The position numbers were made by a program, and so were the translations under genes. A stretch of DNA of 64,000 nt from Streptomyces sp. SID12488 (GTDB taxonomy: Bacteria > Actinomycetota > Actinomycetes > Streptomycetales > Streptomycetaceae), in assembly GCF_010548275.1 (NCBI RefSeq), contig NZ_JAAGLT010000003.1, forward strand, positions 1-64,000, read 5' to 3'. The notes under the pieces are model-generated. The model was not told the origin of the DNA and made no database searches. It worked only from the letters and a program-made list of their open reading frames with translations. This document shows, piece by piece, positions 1-8,037 of the stretch; position 1 is the stretch's first letter, and each line of letters starts with the position of its first letter.

Positions 1-103
1 TAGATGGGGTAAGGCTCCCAGTAGACGACTGGGTTGATAGGCCAGATCTGGAAGCCCGGTAACGGGTGGAGGTGACTGGTACTAATAGGCCGAGGGCTTG
101 TCC
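1..103 (+). rRNA. rrl: 23S ribosomal RNA, 3' end (partial)
   Basis: The first ~100 bases match the conserved 3' terminus of actinobacterial 23S rRNA, including the tract ending in ctggtactaataggccgag at about 76-94. The molecule starts outside the window. The exact 3' end (about 103) is placed by pairing convention and is uncertain by a few bases. It is followed by a spacer and a 5S gene in the usual rRNA operon order. Confidence 0.93.
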
Positions 104-200
104 TCAGTTGCTCGCGTCCACTGTGTTGGTTCTGAAACCACGAACAACCCCACCCCTTGTTTGGTCACGGGGGTGGTGCGGTTGATATGTGTTTCACCGT

Positions 201-317
201 GTTTCGGTGGTCATAGCGTGAGGGAAACGCCCGGTTACATTCCGAACCCGGAAGCTAAGCCTCACAGCGCCGATGGTACTGCAGGGGGGACCCTGTGGGA
301 GAGTAGGACACCGCCGA
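201..317 (+). rRNA. rrf: 5S ribosomal RNA
   Basis: About 117 nt. It carries the 5S hallmarks: the conserved segment ccgaacccggaagctaag near 243-260 and complementary 5' (gtttcggtgg) and 3' (ccgccgaac) ends forming helix I. It lies ~97 bp after the 23S end, as expected for the last gene of an rrn operon. Ends are placed by helix I pairing. No tRNA gene follows. Confidence 0.95.
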
Positions 318-329
318 ACAAATATTGCG

Positions 330-366
330 AAAAGCCCTGTACCGGGTTCACCGGTACAGGGCTTTT
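330..366 (+). terminator. rRNA operon terminator
   Basis: Perfect 16-bp inverted repeat (arms 330-345 and 351-366, loop gttca). The 3' arm ends in tttt, 13 bp after the 5S gene. This is a typical intrinsic terminator for the rrn operon. Confidence 0.9.
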
Positions 367-395
367 CTGCGTTTTACGGTTAATTGAAATGGTGT

Positions 396-426
396 CTCTC
401 CCCAGTGCCTCCCCCGAGGGGGAGAG
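396..426 (-). terminator. possible terminator of the DUF58 operon
   Basis: Inverted repeat ctctcccc (396-403) / ggggagag (419-426) just beyond the stop codon of the minus-strand operon that ends at 433. It has no T-tract and the loop can pair in alternative ways, so this is only a candidate. Confidence 0.35.
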
Positions 427-432
427 GCCTGT

Positions 433-1743
433 TCAGAGACGTCCTGCGGCTTTCAGTGCCAGATATGCGTCCGCCAGTGCCGGCGCCAGTTCGTCCGGCG
501 TCGCGTCGACGACGGTGACGCCGTGGCGGCGGAGCTGTTCGGCGGTTCGGTGACGTTCCGTCTGTGCTTGGGCGGCGGCTGCGGCCTCGTACACCGCTTC
601 TGTGTTTCCTCGGGCTGCTGCCATGGCTGCGATGTGCGGATCTGCCACCGAGGCCAGGAGGACCGTGTGGCGCTGGGTCAGTTGAGGGAGGACGGGTAGC
701 AGGCCCTCTTCGATGGGGGCCGTGTCCAGGCTGGTGAGTAGGACGATCAGGGAGCGCCTGGGGGCTGCACGGAGCGCGGTGGCCGTGAGGCCGCGGGCGT
801 CCGTTTCGATGAGTTCGGGTTCCACGCCGGCCATCGCGTTGACCAGGGACGGGAGGACGTCGGCCGCGGCTCGGCCCTGGACCAGGGCGCGTACCCGGCG
901 GTCGTACGCGAGGAGGTCCACGCGGTCGCCCGCGCGGGAAGCCAGGGCTGTGAGGAGGAGGGCCGCGTCCATGGAGGCGTCCAGCCGGGGGACGTCGCCG
1001 ACGCGGCCCGCTGACGTACGGCCGGTGTCGAGCACCAGAAGGATGTGGCGGTCGCGCTCGGGGCGCCAGGTGCGTACGGCGACGGTGGTCTGGCGGGCTG
1101 TGGCGCGCCAGTCGATGGAACGGGTGTCGTCGCCGGGCACGTACTCGCGCAGGCTGTCGAATTCCGTGCCTTCGCCGCGGGTCAGGACGCTGGTGCGGCC
1201 GTCGAGTTCGCGCAGGCGGGCGAGCTTCGACGGGAGGTGCTTGCGGCTGGTGAACGGGGGGAGGACGAGTACCGTCCAGGGAACGCGGTGGTTGCCCTGG
1301 CGGGTGAAGAGGCCCAGGGGGCCGTACGAGCGGATCGTCACGCGGTCGGCATGGCGGTCGCCTCGGCGGGTGGGGCGTAGGCGTGTCGTGACGCGGCGGC
1401 GTTCGCCGGCGGGGACCGTCAGGCGGTGGCGGGAGGCCTCGACCTCGGTGCCGGACTGCCAGCTGCTGGGGGGCCAGGCATCGCGTAGGCCGGCGCGGAG
1501 CGGACGGCCGGAGGGGTTGGTGACCGTGAGCGTGACGTCTGCTGATTCGTTCAGGCGTACGGATGTGTCGCCGGAGCGTGTCAGGCCGAGGCGGCGTACC
1601 GGTGCTGCCAGGGCGAAGTCGCAGGCGCAGGCGATTGCCAGTGAGCCGTTGACTGCGAAGAAGCCTGTCCAGCCGGCGTCCCAGATACCGACGGGGATCG
1701 AGCCCAGGGCCGCCAGGAGCGCGGCGCGGCCGGTGAGTGCCAT
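433..1743 (-). CDS. DUF58 domain protein
   Basis: 436 aa. Two hydrophobic segments near the N terminus (about residues 5-20 and 26-46) are followed by a soluble domain. This contains the DUF58 signature EYVPGDDTRSIDWRATARQ and a vWA-like strand (HILLVLDTGR). DUF58 proteins are typically encoded next to MoxR AAA+ ATPases and are thought to be their clients or partners in envelope-related assembly; the exact role is unknown. I chose the ATG at 1743-1741 because it overlaps the MoxR stop codon (TGATG), implying translational coupling. The open frame continues upstream, but the extra residues are out-of-frame MoxR sequence. It is the last gene of a five-gene minus-strand operon. Confidence 0.9.
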   Translation of the reverse strand: MALTGRAALLAALGSIPVGIWDAGWTGFFAVNGSLAIACACDFALAAPVRRLGLTRSGDTSVRLNESADVTLTVTNPSGRPLRAGLRDAWPPSSWQSGTEVEASRHRLTVPAGERRRVTTRLRPTRRGDRHADRVTIRSYGPLGLFTRQGNHRVPWTVLVLPPFTSRKHLPSKLARLRELDGRTSVLTRGEGTEFDSLREYVPGDDTRSIDWRATARQTTVAVRTWRPERDRHILLVLDTGRTSAGRVGDVPRLDASMDAALLLTALASRAGDRVDLLAYDRRVRALVQGRAAADVLPSLVNAMAGVEPELIETDARGLTATALRAAPRRSLIVLLTSLDTAPIEEGLLPVLPQLTQRHTVLLASVADPHIAAMAAARGNTEAVYEAAAAAQAQTERHRTAEQLRRHGVTVVDATPDELAPALADAYLALKAAGRL

Positions 1744-2735
1744 CAGCGGGGGACGGGGACGTGGGCGAGGATCGCGTTGATGACCGAGTCGGCCGTCACA
1801 CCCTCCATCTCGGCCTCCGGGCGGAGTTGCACGCGGTGGCGGAGGGTGGGCAGGGCGAGTGCCTTGACGTCGTCGGGGATGACGTAGTCGCGGCCTGTCA
1901 GCCAGGCCCACGCGCGGGACGTCGCGAGGAGGGCCGTGGCGCCTCGGGGGGAGACGCCGAGTGTGAAGGACGGGGATTCGCGGGTGGCGCGGCAGATGTC
2001 CACCACGTAGGCGGTGATCTCCGGGGAGATCGTCGTCTCGGCGACGGCCGTGCGGGCCGCTTCGAGGTCTGCCGGGCCTGCCACGGGGCGTACGCCGGCG
2101 GCGCGCAGGTCGCGCGGGTTGAAGCCCTCGGAGTGGCGGGTGAGGACGTCTATCTCGTCCTCGCGGGAGGGGAGGGGGATCGTGAGCTTGAGGAGGAAGC
2201 GGTCCAGCTGGGCTTCGGGGAGGGGGTACGTGCCCTCGTACTCGACCGGGTTCTGGGTCGCCGCGACCATGAACGGGTCGGGGAGGGGGCGGGGGGTGCC
2301 GTCGACGGTGACCTGGCGTTCCTCCATGGCTTCCAGGAGTGACGACTGGGTCTTCGGGGGCGTGCGGTTGATCTCGTCCGCGAGGAGGAGGTTGGTGAAG
2401 ACCGGGCCCGGCTGGAAGGAGAACTCCGCGCTGCGCGTGTCGTAGACGAGGGAGCCTGTGATGTCGCTCGGCATCAGGTCCGGAGTGAACTGGACGCGCT
2501 TGGTGTCGAGGTCGAGCGCGGATGCGAGTGCCCGGACGAGCAGCGTCTTGGCCACTCCGGGGACGCCTTCGAGGAGAACGTGTCCGCGGCAGAGAAGGGC
2601 GACGACGAGGCCGGTCACGGCGGGGTCCTGGCCGACCACGGCTTTGGCGATCTCGGCGCGCAGGGCTTCCAGGGAGGCCCGGGCGGTGCCCGGGTTCCCG
2701 GTGATCCCGGCGTTGTCAGTGGTCGGGTACATCAT
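1743..2735 (-). CDS. MoxR-family AAA+ ATPase
   Basis: 330 aa, the normal length for MoxR proteins. Walker A is GVPGVAKT at residues 57-64, and Walker B is LLLADEINR with D120 E121. The sensor region ATQNPVEYEG and the C-terminal lid follow. MoxR ATPases act as chaperones that remodel or insert cofactors into vWA/DUF58-type partners. The start ATG (2735) overlaps the stop codon of the DUF4350 gene by the ATGA motif, and the stop overlaps the DUF58 start. A second ATG immediately follows the first, so the true start could be one codon later. Confidence 0.93.
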   Translation of the reverse strand: MMYPTTDNAGITGNPGTARASLEALRAEIAKAVVGQDPAVTGLVVALLCRGHVLLEGVPGVAKTLLVRALASALDLDTKRVQFTPDLMPSDITGSLVYDTRSAEFSFQPGPVFTNLLLADEINRTPPKTQSSLLEAMEERQVTVDGTPRPLPDPFMVAATQNPVEYEGTYPLPEAQLDRFLLKLTIPLPSREDEIDVLTRHSEGFNPRDLRAAGVRPVAGPADLEAARTAVAETTISPEITAYVVDICRATRESPSFTLGVSPRGATALLATSRAWAWLTGRDYVIPDDVKALALPTLRHRVQLRPEAEMEGVTADSVINAILAHVPVPR

Positions 2736-3928
2736 GGACGGCGTACCTCTCTTTCGAGGGCGTCGAGTTGGTCGGCGAGGGAGATGAGGGCGGCGTCGTC
2801 GCCGGGCGGCGGGCCGAAGAGGAGGGCATGCAGGGCCTGTCCGTCGCTGTGGTTCTGGAGCTGGGCGGACAGGGCGGGGAGCAAGGACTCGGGTGCGTGC
2901 GCCTGGGTGACGGGGACGCCTACGAGGGGGGCGAGGCGAGTGCGGGTGGTGAAGCGAAGAGCGCCTGCCGCGCGGTCGCGGGAGTTGGTCTTGCGGTAGA
3001 GGCGGGCGCGGCCTTCGACGGTTTCGGAGGCGCGGATCGCCACCGGAAGATGTTCGGCTACGAGGGGGCCGAATCGGCGTGCCCGCCAGAAGGCGGCCAG
3101 AACTGCGGCGAAGAAGAGTTGCAGGGTGCCCCAGAGCCAGCCCGAAGGGAGCAGGTCGAAGAAACTGCGCTCGCCGGAGTCGATGCGCGTGTCGTCGGAG
3201 AGCGACGGGAGGTACCAGACCAAGTGGGGGCGGGAACCGAGCAGTTGGAGGGCGAGCGAGGCGTTGCCGTACTCGTCGAGACGGTCGTTGTAGAGGATGT
3301 CGGGTGCGCCGAGCACGACGGTGTCGCCGTTCCCTGTGACCGCGGGGACGCGTACGAGGGTGGGGAGGCCGTCGCTGGGGTAGCACGCGTCGGCATCGGT
3401 GGCGGTGGTGTCGTAGCGGAAGCCACCCGTGTCGGCGGTGCCCGCGCGTTGGGCGGCGGGCAGGTCGCAGTCGGGGGAGAGCTTCGAGTGGAAGCTGAGC
3501 GCGGGGTCGGCGGTGACGCCGGGGGCGAGTGTCCCGACGGACGGACCGCCCGGGGCGACCAGGACTGTACGTCCGCCGGAGGTCGCCGTCGCCGCGTGCA
3601 GTTGATCCTGCTGATGGTCGGTCAGCAGGTCGGGGGCCGCGATCAGGAGGGTCGTGTCCGCGTCGGCAGCGCTGCTCGCCTCGGCGAGGGTGGTCACCAC
3701 GCGCGTGGACACGCCCCGGTCGGCGAGGAGCGTGGCGACGGCGCGGCTGCCGCGGGGGTCGGCGGAACGTGGGTCGAGGCCGCCGCGCCGGGTGCCGGAG
3801 TTGATCACGGCGATTGCGATGGCACCCACGAGGAGGATGACGACGCCGAGTGCGACGCCTCGCGCGCGGGTCCACACCTGGCCGGCGGTGGGCGAGGTGG
3901 AGGTGGGGAGCGTGGCCTCGGTGGTCAT
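2732..3928 (-). CDS. DUF4350 domain membrane protein
   Basis: 398 aa. One N-terminal membrane segment (about residues 25-45, GVVILLVGAIAIAVI) is followed by an exported-side domain with the DUF4350 pattern. A second membrane segment near residue 265 (LWGTLQLFFAAVLAAFW) precedes a cytoplasmic tail. DUF4350 proteins commonly sit between DUF4129 and MoxR genes; their biochemical function is not established. Start and stop both overlap neighbours by ATGA (3925-3928 and 2732-2735), so the gene is translationally coupled on both sides. Confidence 0.85.
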   Translation of the reverse strand: MTTEATLPTSTSPTAGQVWTRARGVALGVVILLVGAIAIAVINSGTRRGGLDPRSADPRGSRAVATLLADRGVSTRVVTTLAEASSAADADTTLLIAAPDLLTDHQQDQLHAATATSGGRTVLVAPGGPSVGTLAPGVTADPALSFHSKLSPDCDLPAAQRAGTADTGGFRYDTTATDADACYPSDGLPTLVRVPAVTGNGDTVVLGAPDILYNDRLDEYGNASLALQLLGSRPHLVWYLPSLSDDTRIDSGERSFFDLLPSGWLWGTLQLFFAAVLAAFWRARRFGPLVAEHLPVAIRASETVEGRARLYRKTNSRDRAAGALRFTTRTRLAPLVGVPVTQAHAPESLLPALSAQLQNHSDGQALHALLFGPPPGDDAALISLADQLDALEREVRRP

Positions 3929-4707
3929 TGGGCGGCTCCCTGGCGGGAGTTGGGGGCCGTGCCGGTGGCGCTGCTGCTGTTCACGAGGACCGGTTTCGTG
4001 CGCTCCAGGTCGTCGTCGAGTTCGGTGAGCCGGCGGTACATCTGCGGGGTCGCGGTGCGTCCGCCGTATGTGACGTCGTCGAAGTCGCGGGCCGCGGTGC
4101 GCAGGCGGTCGGTGTGCGCGGGCAGGGTGCGGCCGGCTTCCGCGGCTGCCTCGTCGGCGGTGCGGCCGGGGCGGGCATCGAGGAGCGCGCGTTCCTCCAG
4201 GGAGCGGACGACGGCACGCATGCGCTCCTGGACGGCCTGGTTCCAGTGGCCCTGGACGGCCTGTGCCTCGGCGGCGGCGCGGTGTTCGGCGGCGCTGCGG
4301 GGGCGGTCGTCGAAGAGCACGGCGGAGGAGGTGGGGCCGGTGCGTGGGATGCCGAGGCGCCACCACAGGGCGCCGATCACGGCGGCGACGGCCAGGACGA
4401 CGACCACCAGTCCGACGGTTCCTCCGGGGGTCGCGGTCGAGGTCGAGTTGAACACCTTGTCGAGCCAGTCCCAGAAGGCGTCCATGGCCCGTTCGAGCGG
4501 GCTCGGGTCGTTCTGGTGGTACATGCGCTTGGACAGCTCGCGCCGGGCTGCCTCCCGCGCGGGATCACGCGGGAGCGTCACCGGCGGGTCGTCGGCCGCC
4601 AGCGACAGTACGGCGCTGCTGCCGGCTCGCAGCAGGGCTCGTACGGCCGCTTCGGCGGTGGGCGGCAGCGTCGGCACCGTGGTGAGAAATCCCCCCGTCA
4701 GGCTCAC
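3925..4707 (-). CDS. DUF4129 domain membrane protein
   Basis: 260 aa. An N-terminal region without clear homology is followed by one strong membrane helix (about residues 98-115, VGLVVVVLAVAAVIGALWW). The C-terminal cytoplasmic DUF4129 domain contains RAVVRSLEERALLDARPGRT, the helical pattern also found at the C terminus of bacterial transglutaminase-like membrane proteins. It sits 4 bp downstream of the multi-pass membrane protein gene and overlaps the DUF4350 gene by 4 bp. Function unknown; the operon context suggests an envelope assembly or stress role with MoxR. Confidence 0.85.
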   Translation of the reverse strand: MSLTGGFLTTVPTLPPTAEAAVRALLRAGSSAVLSLAADDPPVTLPRDPAREAARRELSKRMYHQNDPSPLERAMDAFWDWLDKVFNSTSTATPGGTVGLVVVVLAVAAVIGALWWRLGIPRTGPTSSAVLFDDRPRSAAEHRAAAEAQAVQGHWNQAVQERMRAVVRSLEERALLDARPGRTADEAAAEAGRTLPAHTDRLRTAARDFDDVTYGGRTATPQMYRRLTELDDDLERTKPVLVNSSSATGTAPNSRQGAAQ

Positions 4708-4711
4708 CGCA

Positions 4712-6055
4712 TCAGCTCCCCGGGGTGGCGCCCGGGGCGCCGGAGCCCTGGACGCCGGCGGCGCGGGCCAGGTCGAGGTCGAGTGCCTCGCGGCGGATGC
4801 GCTGGTCGATGTAGAGGAGCACGGTCACGCCCGCTGTGATGGGGAAGGTGATCATGGAGCCGATCACCGAGCCGATGCCGCTGACGACGAGGAACGTCCA
4901 GCCGAAGGTGCCCGTGCCGTCGAGGAGACCGCTGATGCCGTCTCCGGTCAGGGCGCCGGCGACGAAGGTGAACGGGAGGACGACGATGGACGACACGACG
5001 CCCGCGATGATCGAGGCGAGCAGCTGGATGCCGAAGACCCGCCACCAGGAGCCACTGACGAGTTTCGCGGAGCGGCTGATCGACTTCACGATGCTCTGCT
5101 TCTCCAGCATCAGCGCAGGCGAGGCCAGGGAGAAGCGGATCATCAGCCACAGCACGACGACGCACGCGCCGAGGGCGCCCAGGACGATCAGCCCCGTGCC
5201 TGCGTCCTCCGAAGCCGAGACGGCCACGACGATGCCCGGAACCGTACCGACGGCGACGATCGCGACGGCGGTGAGCATGAGCAGGAAGATGAGGCCGAAC
5301 AGCTTCGGGATCTGCGGGCGGGCGTCCCGCCAGGCTTCGCCGATGGTCACGGGCTTGCCGAGTACCGCGCGGCTGGTCACGGTCGTGAGCAGGGCGGTCG
5401 CGATGACGGTGCCGATCATGGAGATCACGAAGATGACGCCGGAGCCGAGCAGGGCGTCTCCCATGGCGCGGCTCAACTCGTCGAGGCTTGCGCTCGAGCT
5501 GTTGAGGGTGTCGGCACTCGTGCTGTCGTCCAGGAAGAGTCCCTGGACGAGGACGGCGACGATCTCCGTGACGACCGCGACGGTCAGCGAAATGCTCAGC
5601 ACCGTGCGCCAGTAGGCGCGCATGGTGGAGACGGCGCCGTCGAGGATCTCGCCGACGCCGAGGGGGCGCAGCGGGATCACGCCGGGCTTGGCGGCGGGCG
5701 GGGGACCGCCCCAGTTGCCGCCCCAGCCGGGGTGGCCGCCGGGCGGGCCGTATCCGCCGTGTCCTCCGGGGCCGCCGTATCCGCCCGGGGTGCCTGGGTG
5801 GTTGCCGCCCCAGCCCGGGCCGGGAGGCGGCGGTGGGGGCGGCCCCTGGCCGGGGCCCCGGGGGCCGGTGGGAGCGGACCACTGGGCGGGTGGCGGCTGT
5901 TCCGTGGACCACTTCGGGCCGGAGCCGGTCGTGTCGGGGCGCGGCTGGTCCGCGGGTTCCGCGGGACCGGGGTGGTCGGCGGGGGTGGACGCGCCGGGCT
6001 GCTGCCCTTCGGAGGGGGCAGATCCGGGCGAGGCCCAGCCCGGAGTGTCGTTCAT
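4712..6055 (-). CDS. multi-pass membrane protein with Pro/Gly-rich N terminus
   Basis: 447 aa. The first ~125 residues are extremely Pro/Gly/Gln-rich and presumably disordered and cytoplasmic. They are followed by LRPLGVGEILDGAVSTMR and about six hydrophobic segments, resembling the membrane domain family of glycerophosphodiester phosphodiesterases (GPDPase_memb type) without a catalytic domain. The start ATG at 6055 is preceded by a good ribosome binding site (GAAGGAGCG on the minus strand). It is first in the operon and divergent from mtnA across 137 bp. No enzymatic motif is visible; a role in membrane or envelope organisation is inference. Confidence 0.75.
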   Translation of the reverse strand: MNDTPGWASPGSAPSEGQQPGASTPADHPGPAEPADQPRPDTTGSGPKWSTEQPPPAQWSAPTGPRGPGQGPPPPPPPGPGWGGNHPGTPGGYGGPGGHGGYGPPGGHPGWGGNWGGPPPAAKPGVIPLRPLGVGEILDGAVSTMRAYWRTVLSISLTVAVVTEIVAVLVQGLFLDDSTSADTLNSSSASLDELSRAMGDALLGSGVIFVISMIGTVIATALLTTVTSRAVLGKPVTIGEAWRDARPQIPKLFGLIFLLMLTAVAIVAVGTVPGIVVAVSASEDAGTGLIVLGALGACVVVLWLMIRFSLASPALMLEKQSIVKSISRSAKLVSGSWWRVFGIQLLASIIAGVVSSIVVLPFTFVAGALTGDGISGLLDGTGTFGWTFLVVSGIGSVIGSMITFPITAGVTVLLYIDQRIRREALDLDLARAAGVQGSGAPGATPGS

Positions 6056-6192
6056 CGTCGCTCCTTCACGGTGCCCGTCCGCGTTCGCGGCAGGTTGGCA
6101 GCCATCGTGTCATGGGGAGCGCGCGGGGGGATCAGCCCCCGTATGGGCTGGGCACCTTCAATTGTCCGGCGGAGAAGGGGCAGACTGGGTGG

Positions 6193-7338
6193 ATGGCTGA
6201 TCAGTACGCGCAATCCCGCGAGGACAACCGGCCCACCGAGATACCGGCGATCCGCTGGGAGGAACCTCCCGAGGGTCCGGTGCTTGTCCTTCTCGATCAG
6301 ACGAGACTGCCTGTCGAGGAGGTCGAGCTGGTCTGTACCGACGCGCCCGCGCTGGTGGCGGCGATCCGTTCGCTGGCCGTGCGCGGGGCGCCGTTGCTCG
6401 GTATCGCGGGGGCGTACGGTGTCGCGCTCGCCGCCGCGCGTGGCTTCGACGTGGACGAGGCCGCCGTCGCGCTGGCGCAGGCCCGGCCCACCGCCGTGAA
6501 CCTCGGTGTCGGGGTACGCAGGGCGAGGGAGGCGTACCAGGAGGAGCTCGCCCGGACCGGTGACCGGGAGCAGGCAGCGGGGGCGGCGCTCGTCGCGGCG
6601 CGGGTGCTGCACCGGGAGGATGCCGAGGCCAGTGCGCGGATGGCCGTGCACGGGCTGGCGCTGCTGGACGAGTTGCTGCCCGGCGGCGGGCACCGGGTAC
6701 TCACGCACTGCAACACCGGGTCGCTGGTGTCGGGTGGTGAGGGAACGGCGTTCGCGGTGGCGCTGGCGGCGCACCGGTCAGGGCGGCTGCGCAGGCTCTG
6801 GGTGGACGAAACGCGCCCGTTGCTGCAAGGTGCTCGCCTGACGGCCTATGAGGCGGCGCGCAGCGGAATGGCGTACACCTTGCTCACGGACAACGCGGCG
6901 GGCTCTCTGTTCGCCGCAGGGGAGGTGGACGCGGTACTGATCGGCGCGGATCGGATCGCGGCCGACGGTTCGGTGGCGAACAAGGTGGGGAGCTATCCGC
7001 TCGCCGTGCTGGCCAGGTACCACCACGTGCCGTTCATCGTGGTGGCGCCGTTGACGACGGTGGATCCGGACACCCCCGACGGGGCGTCCATCGAGGTGGA
7101 ACAGCGTGCCGGGCATGAGGTGACGGAGATCGCCGCGCCTCAGGTGCCGGTGGCGGGAGCGGAAGCGGGAGGCGGAATTCCGGTGGCACCCCTGGGGACC
7201 CAGGCGTACAACCCGGCGTTCGATGTGACGCCTCCCGAGTTGGTGACGGCGATCGTCACCGAAGCGGGCGTTGTGTCGCCCGTGACGGCTGCGTCGCTGG
7301 CAGAGCTGTGTGACAGGTCACGACAGGTAACGATTTAG
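6193..7338 (+). CDS. mtnA: S-methyl-5-thioribose-1-phosphate isomerase
   Basis: 381 aa. Isomerises 5-methylthioribose-1-phosphate to the ribulose form in methionine salvage. Family motifs are all present: RGAPLLGIAGAYG, the catalytic Cys173 in THCNTGSL, DETRP, and the catalytic Asp253 in GADRIAADG. The fold is shared with eIF2B-alpha-like proteins. I chose ATG 6193, preceded by a purine-rich ggagaagggg, rather than in-frame starts farther upstream that add non-conserved residues. It lies 8 bp upstream of mtrA, a known Streptomyces neighbourhood. No other salvage genes are adjacent, so the link to mtrAB is positional only. Confidence 0.95.
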   Translation: MADQYAQSREDNRPTEIPAIRWEEPPEGPVLVLLDQTRLPVEEVELVCTDAPALVAAIRSLAVRGAPLLGIAGAYGVALAAARGFDVDEAAVALAQARPTAVNLGVGVRRAREAYQEELARTGDREQAAGAALVAARVLHREDAEASARMAVHGLALLDELLPGGGHRVLTHCNTGSLVSGGEGTAFAVALAAHRSGRLRRLWVDETRPLLQGARLTAYEAARSGMAYTLLTDNAAGSLFAAGEVDAVLIGADRIAADGSVANKVGSYPLAVLARYHHVPFIVVAPLTTVDPDTPDGASIEVEQRAGHEVTEIAAPQVPVAGAEAGGGIPVAPLGTQAYNPAFDVTPPELVTAIVTEAGVVSPVTAASLAELCDRSRQVTI

Positions 7339-7343
7339 TTAAT
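7317..7343 (+). promoter_or_regulatory. candidate MtrA recognition repeats upstream of mtrA
   Basis: Three GTnAC-like hexamers, gtcacg (7317), gtaacg (7327) and gttaat (7338), spaced 10 and 11 bp apart. They end 4 bp before the mtrA start and overlap the mtnA stop codon. OmpR-type regulators bind such helically phased direct repeats, and Streptomyces MtrA is known to favour GTnAC-type repeats. Autoregulation is inference. GlnR boxes look similar. Confidence 0.4.
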
Positions 7344-7346
7344 GGG

Positions 7347-8036
7347 ATGATGTCGTTTATGAAGGGACGAGTCCTTGTCGTCGATGACGACACCGCACTG
7401 GCCGAGATGCTCGGCATTGTGTTGCGTGGTGAAGGTTTTGAGCCGTCTTTCGTAGCTGACGGCGACAAGGCGCTGGCCGCTTTCCGTGAGTCCAAGCCCG
7501 ATCTGGTGCTCCTGGACCTGATGCTTCCCGGCCGGGACGGTATCGAGGTGTGCCGCCTGATCAGGGCGGAGTCCGGGGTGCCGATCGTGATGCTCACGGC
7601 CAAGAGCGACACCGTCGATGTCGTCGTGGGCCTGGAGTCGGGTGCCGATGACTACATCGTGAAGCCGTTCAAGCCGAAGGAGCTGGTCGCCCGGATCCGG
7701 GCGCGGCTGCGGAGGTCGGAGGAACCGGCGCCCGAGCAGTTGGCCATAGGTGACCTCCTCATCGATGTCGCCGGTCACTCTGTGAAGCGGGACGGGCAGT
7801 CGATCGCTTTGACGCCTCTGGAGTTCGATCTGCTGGTGGCGCTCGCGCGCAAGCCGTGGCAGGTGTTCACGCGTGAGGTGCTTCTGGAGCAGGTCTGGGG
7901 GTACCGCCATGCGGCGGACACCCGGCTGGTCAACGTGCATGTGCAGCGGCTGCGCTCCAAGGTCGAGAAGGACCCGGAGCGGCCGGAGATCGTGGTGACC
8001 GTCCGTGGCGTCGGTTACAAGGCAGGACCGAGCTGA
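7347..8036 (+). CDS. mtrA: DNA-binding response regulator MtrA
   Basis: 229 aa, OmpR/PhoB class. The receiver domain (about 7-120) has acidic residues D13-D15, phospho-acceptor Asp57 in LVLLDLMLPGRDG and Lys in IVKPFKPKEL. The C-terminal winged helix (about 135-226) has EVLLEQVWGYRHAADTRLVN. The protein is nearly identical in character to actinobacterial MtrA, which controls cell-wall, development and antibiotic genes. Translation could start at 7347, 7350 or 7359 because three ATG codons lie close together and no strong Shine-Dalgarno is visible. mtrB starts 1 bp after its stop codon. Confidence 0.97.
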   Translation: MMSFMKGRVLVVDDDTALAEMLGIVLRGEGFEPSFVADGDKALAAFRESKPDLVLLDLMLPGRDGIEVCRLIRAESGVPIVMLTAKSDTVDVVVGLESGADDYIVKPFKPKELVARIRARLRRSEEPAPEQLAIGDLLIDVAGHSVKRDGQSIALTPLEFDLLVALARKPWQVFTREVLLEQVWGYRHAADTRLVNVHVQRLRSKVEKDPERPEIVVTVRGVGYKAGPS

Positions 8037-8037
8037 C

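Noticed and set aside
318..432. A tRNA gene after the rRNA operon
   Set aside because: Only a terminator hairpin and the convergent operon end are present; no cloverleaf can be drawn.
98..553. Short open frame across the 5S rRNA and terminator
   Set aside because: It lies over structural RNA and a terminator and has no coding signature.
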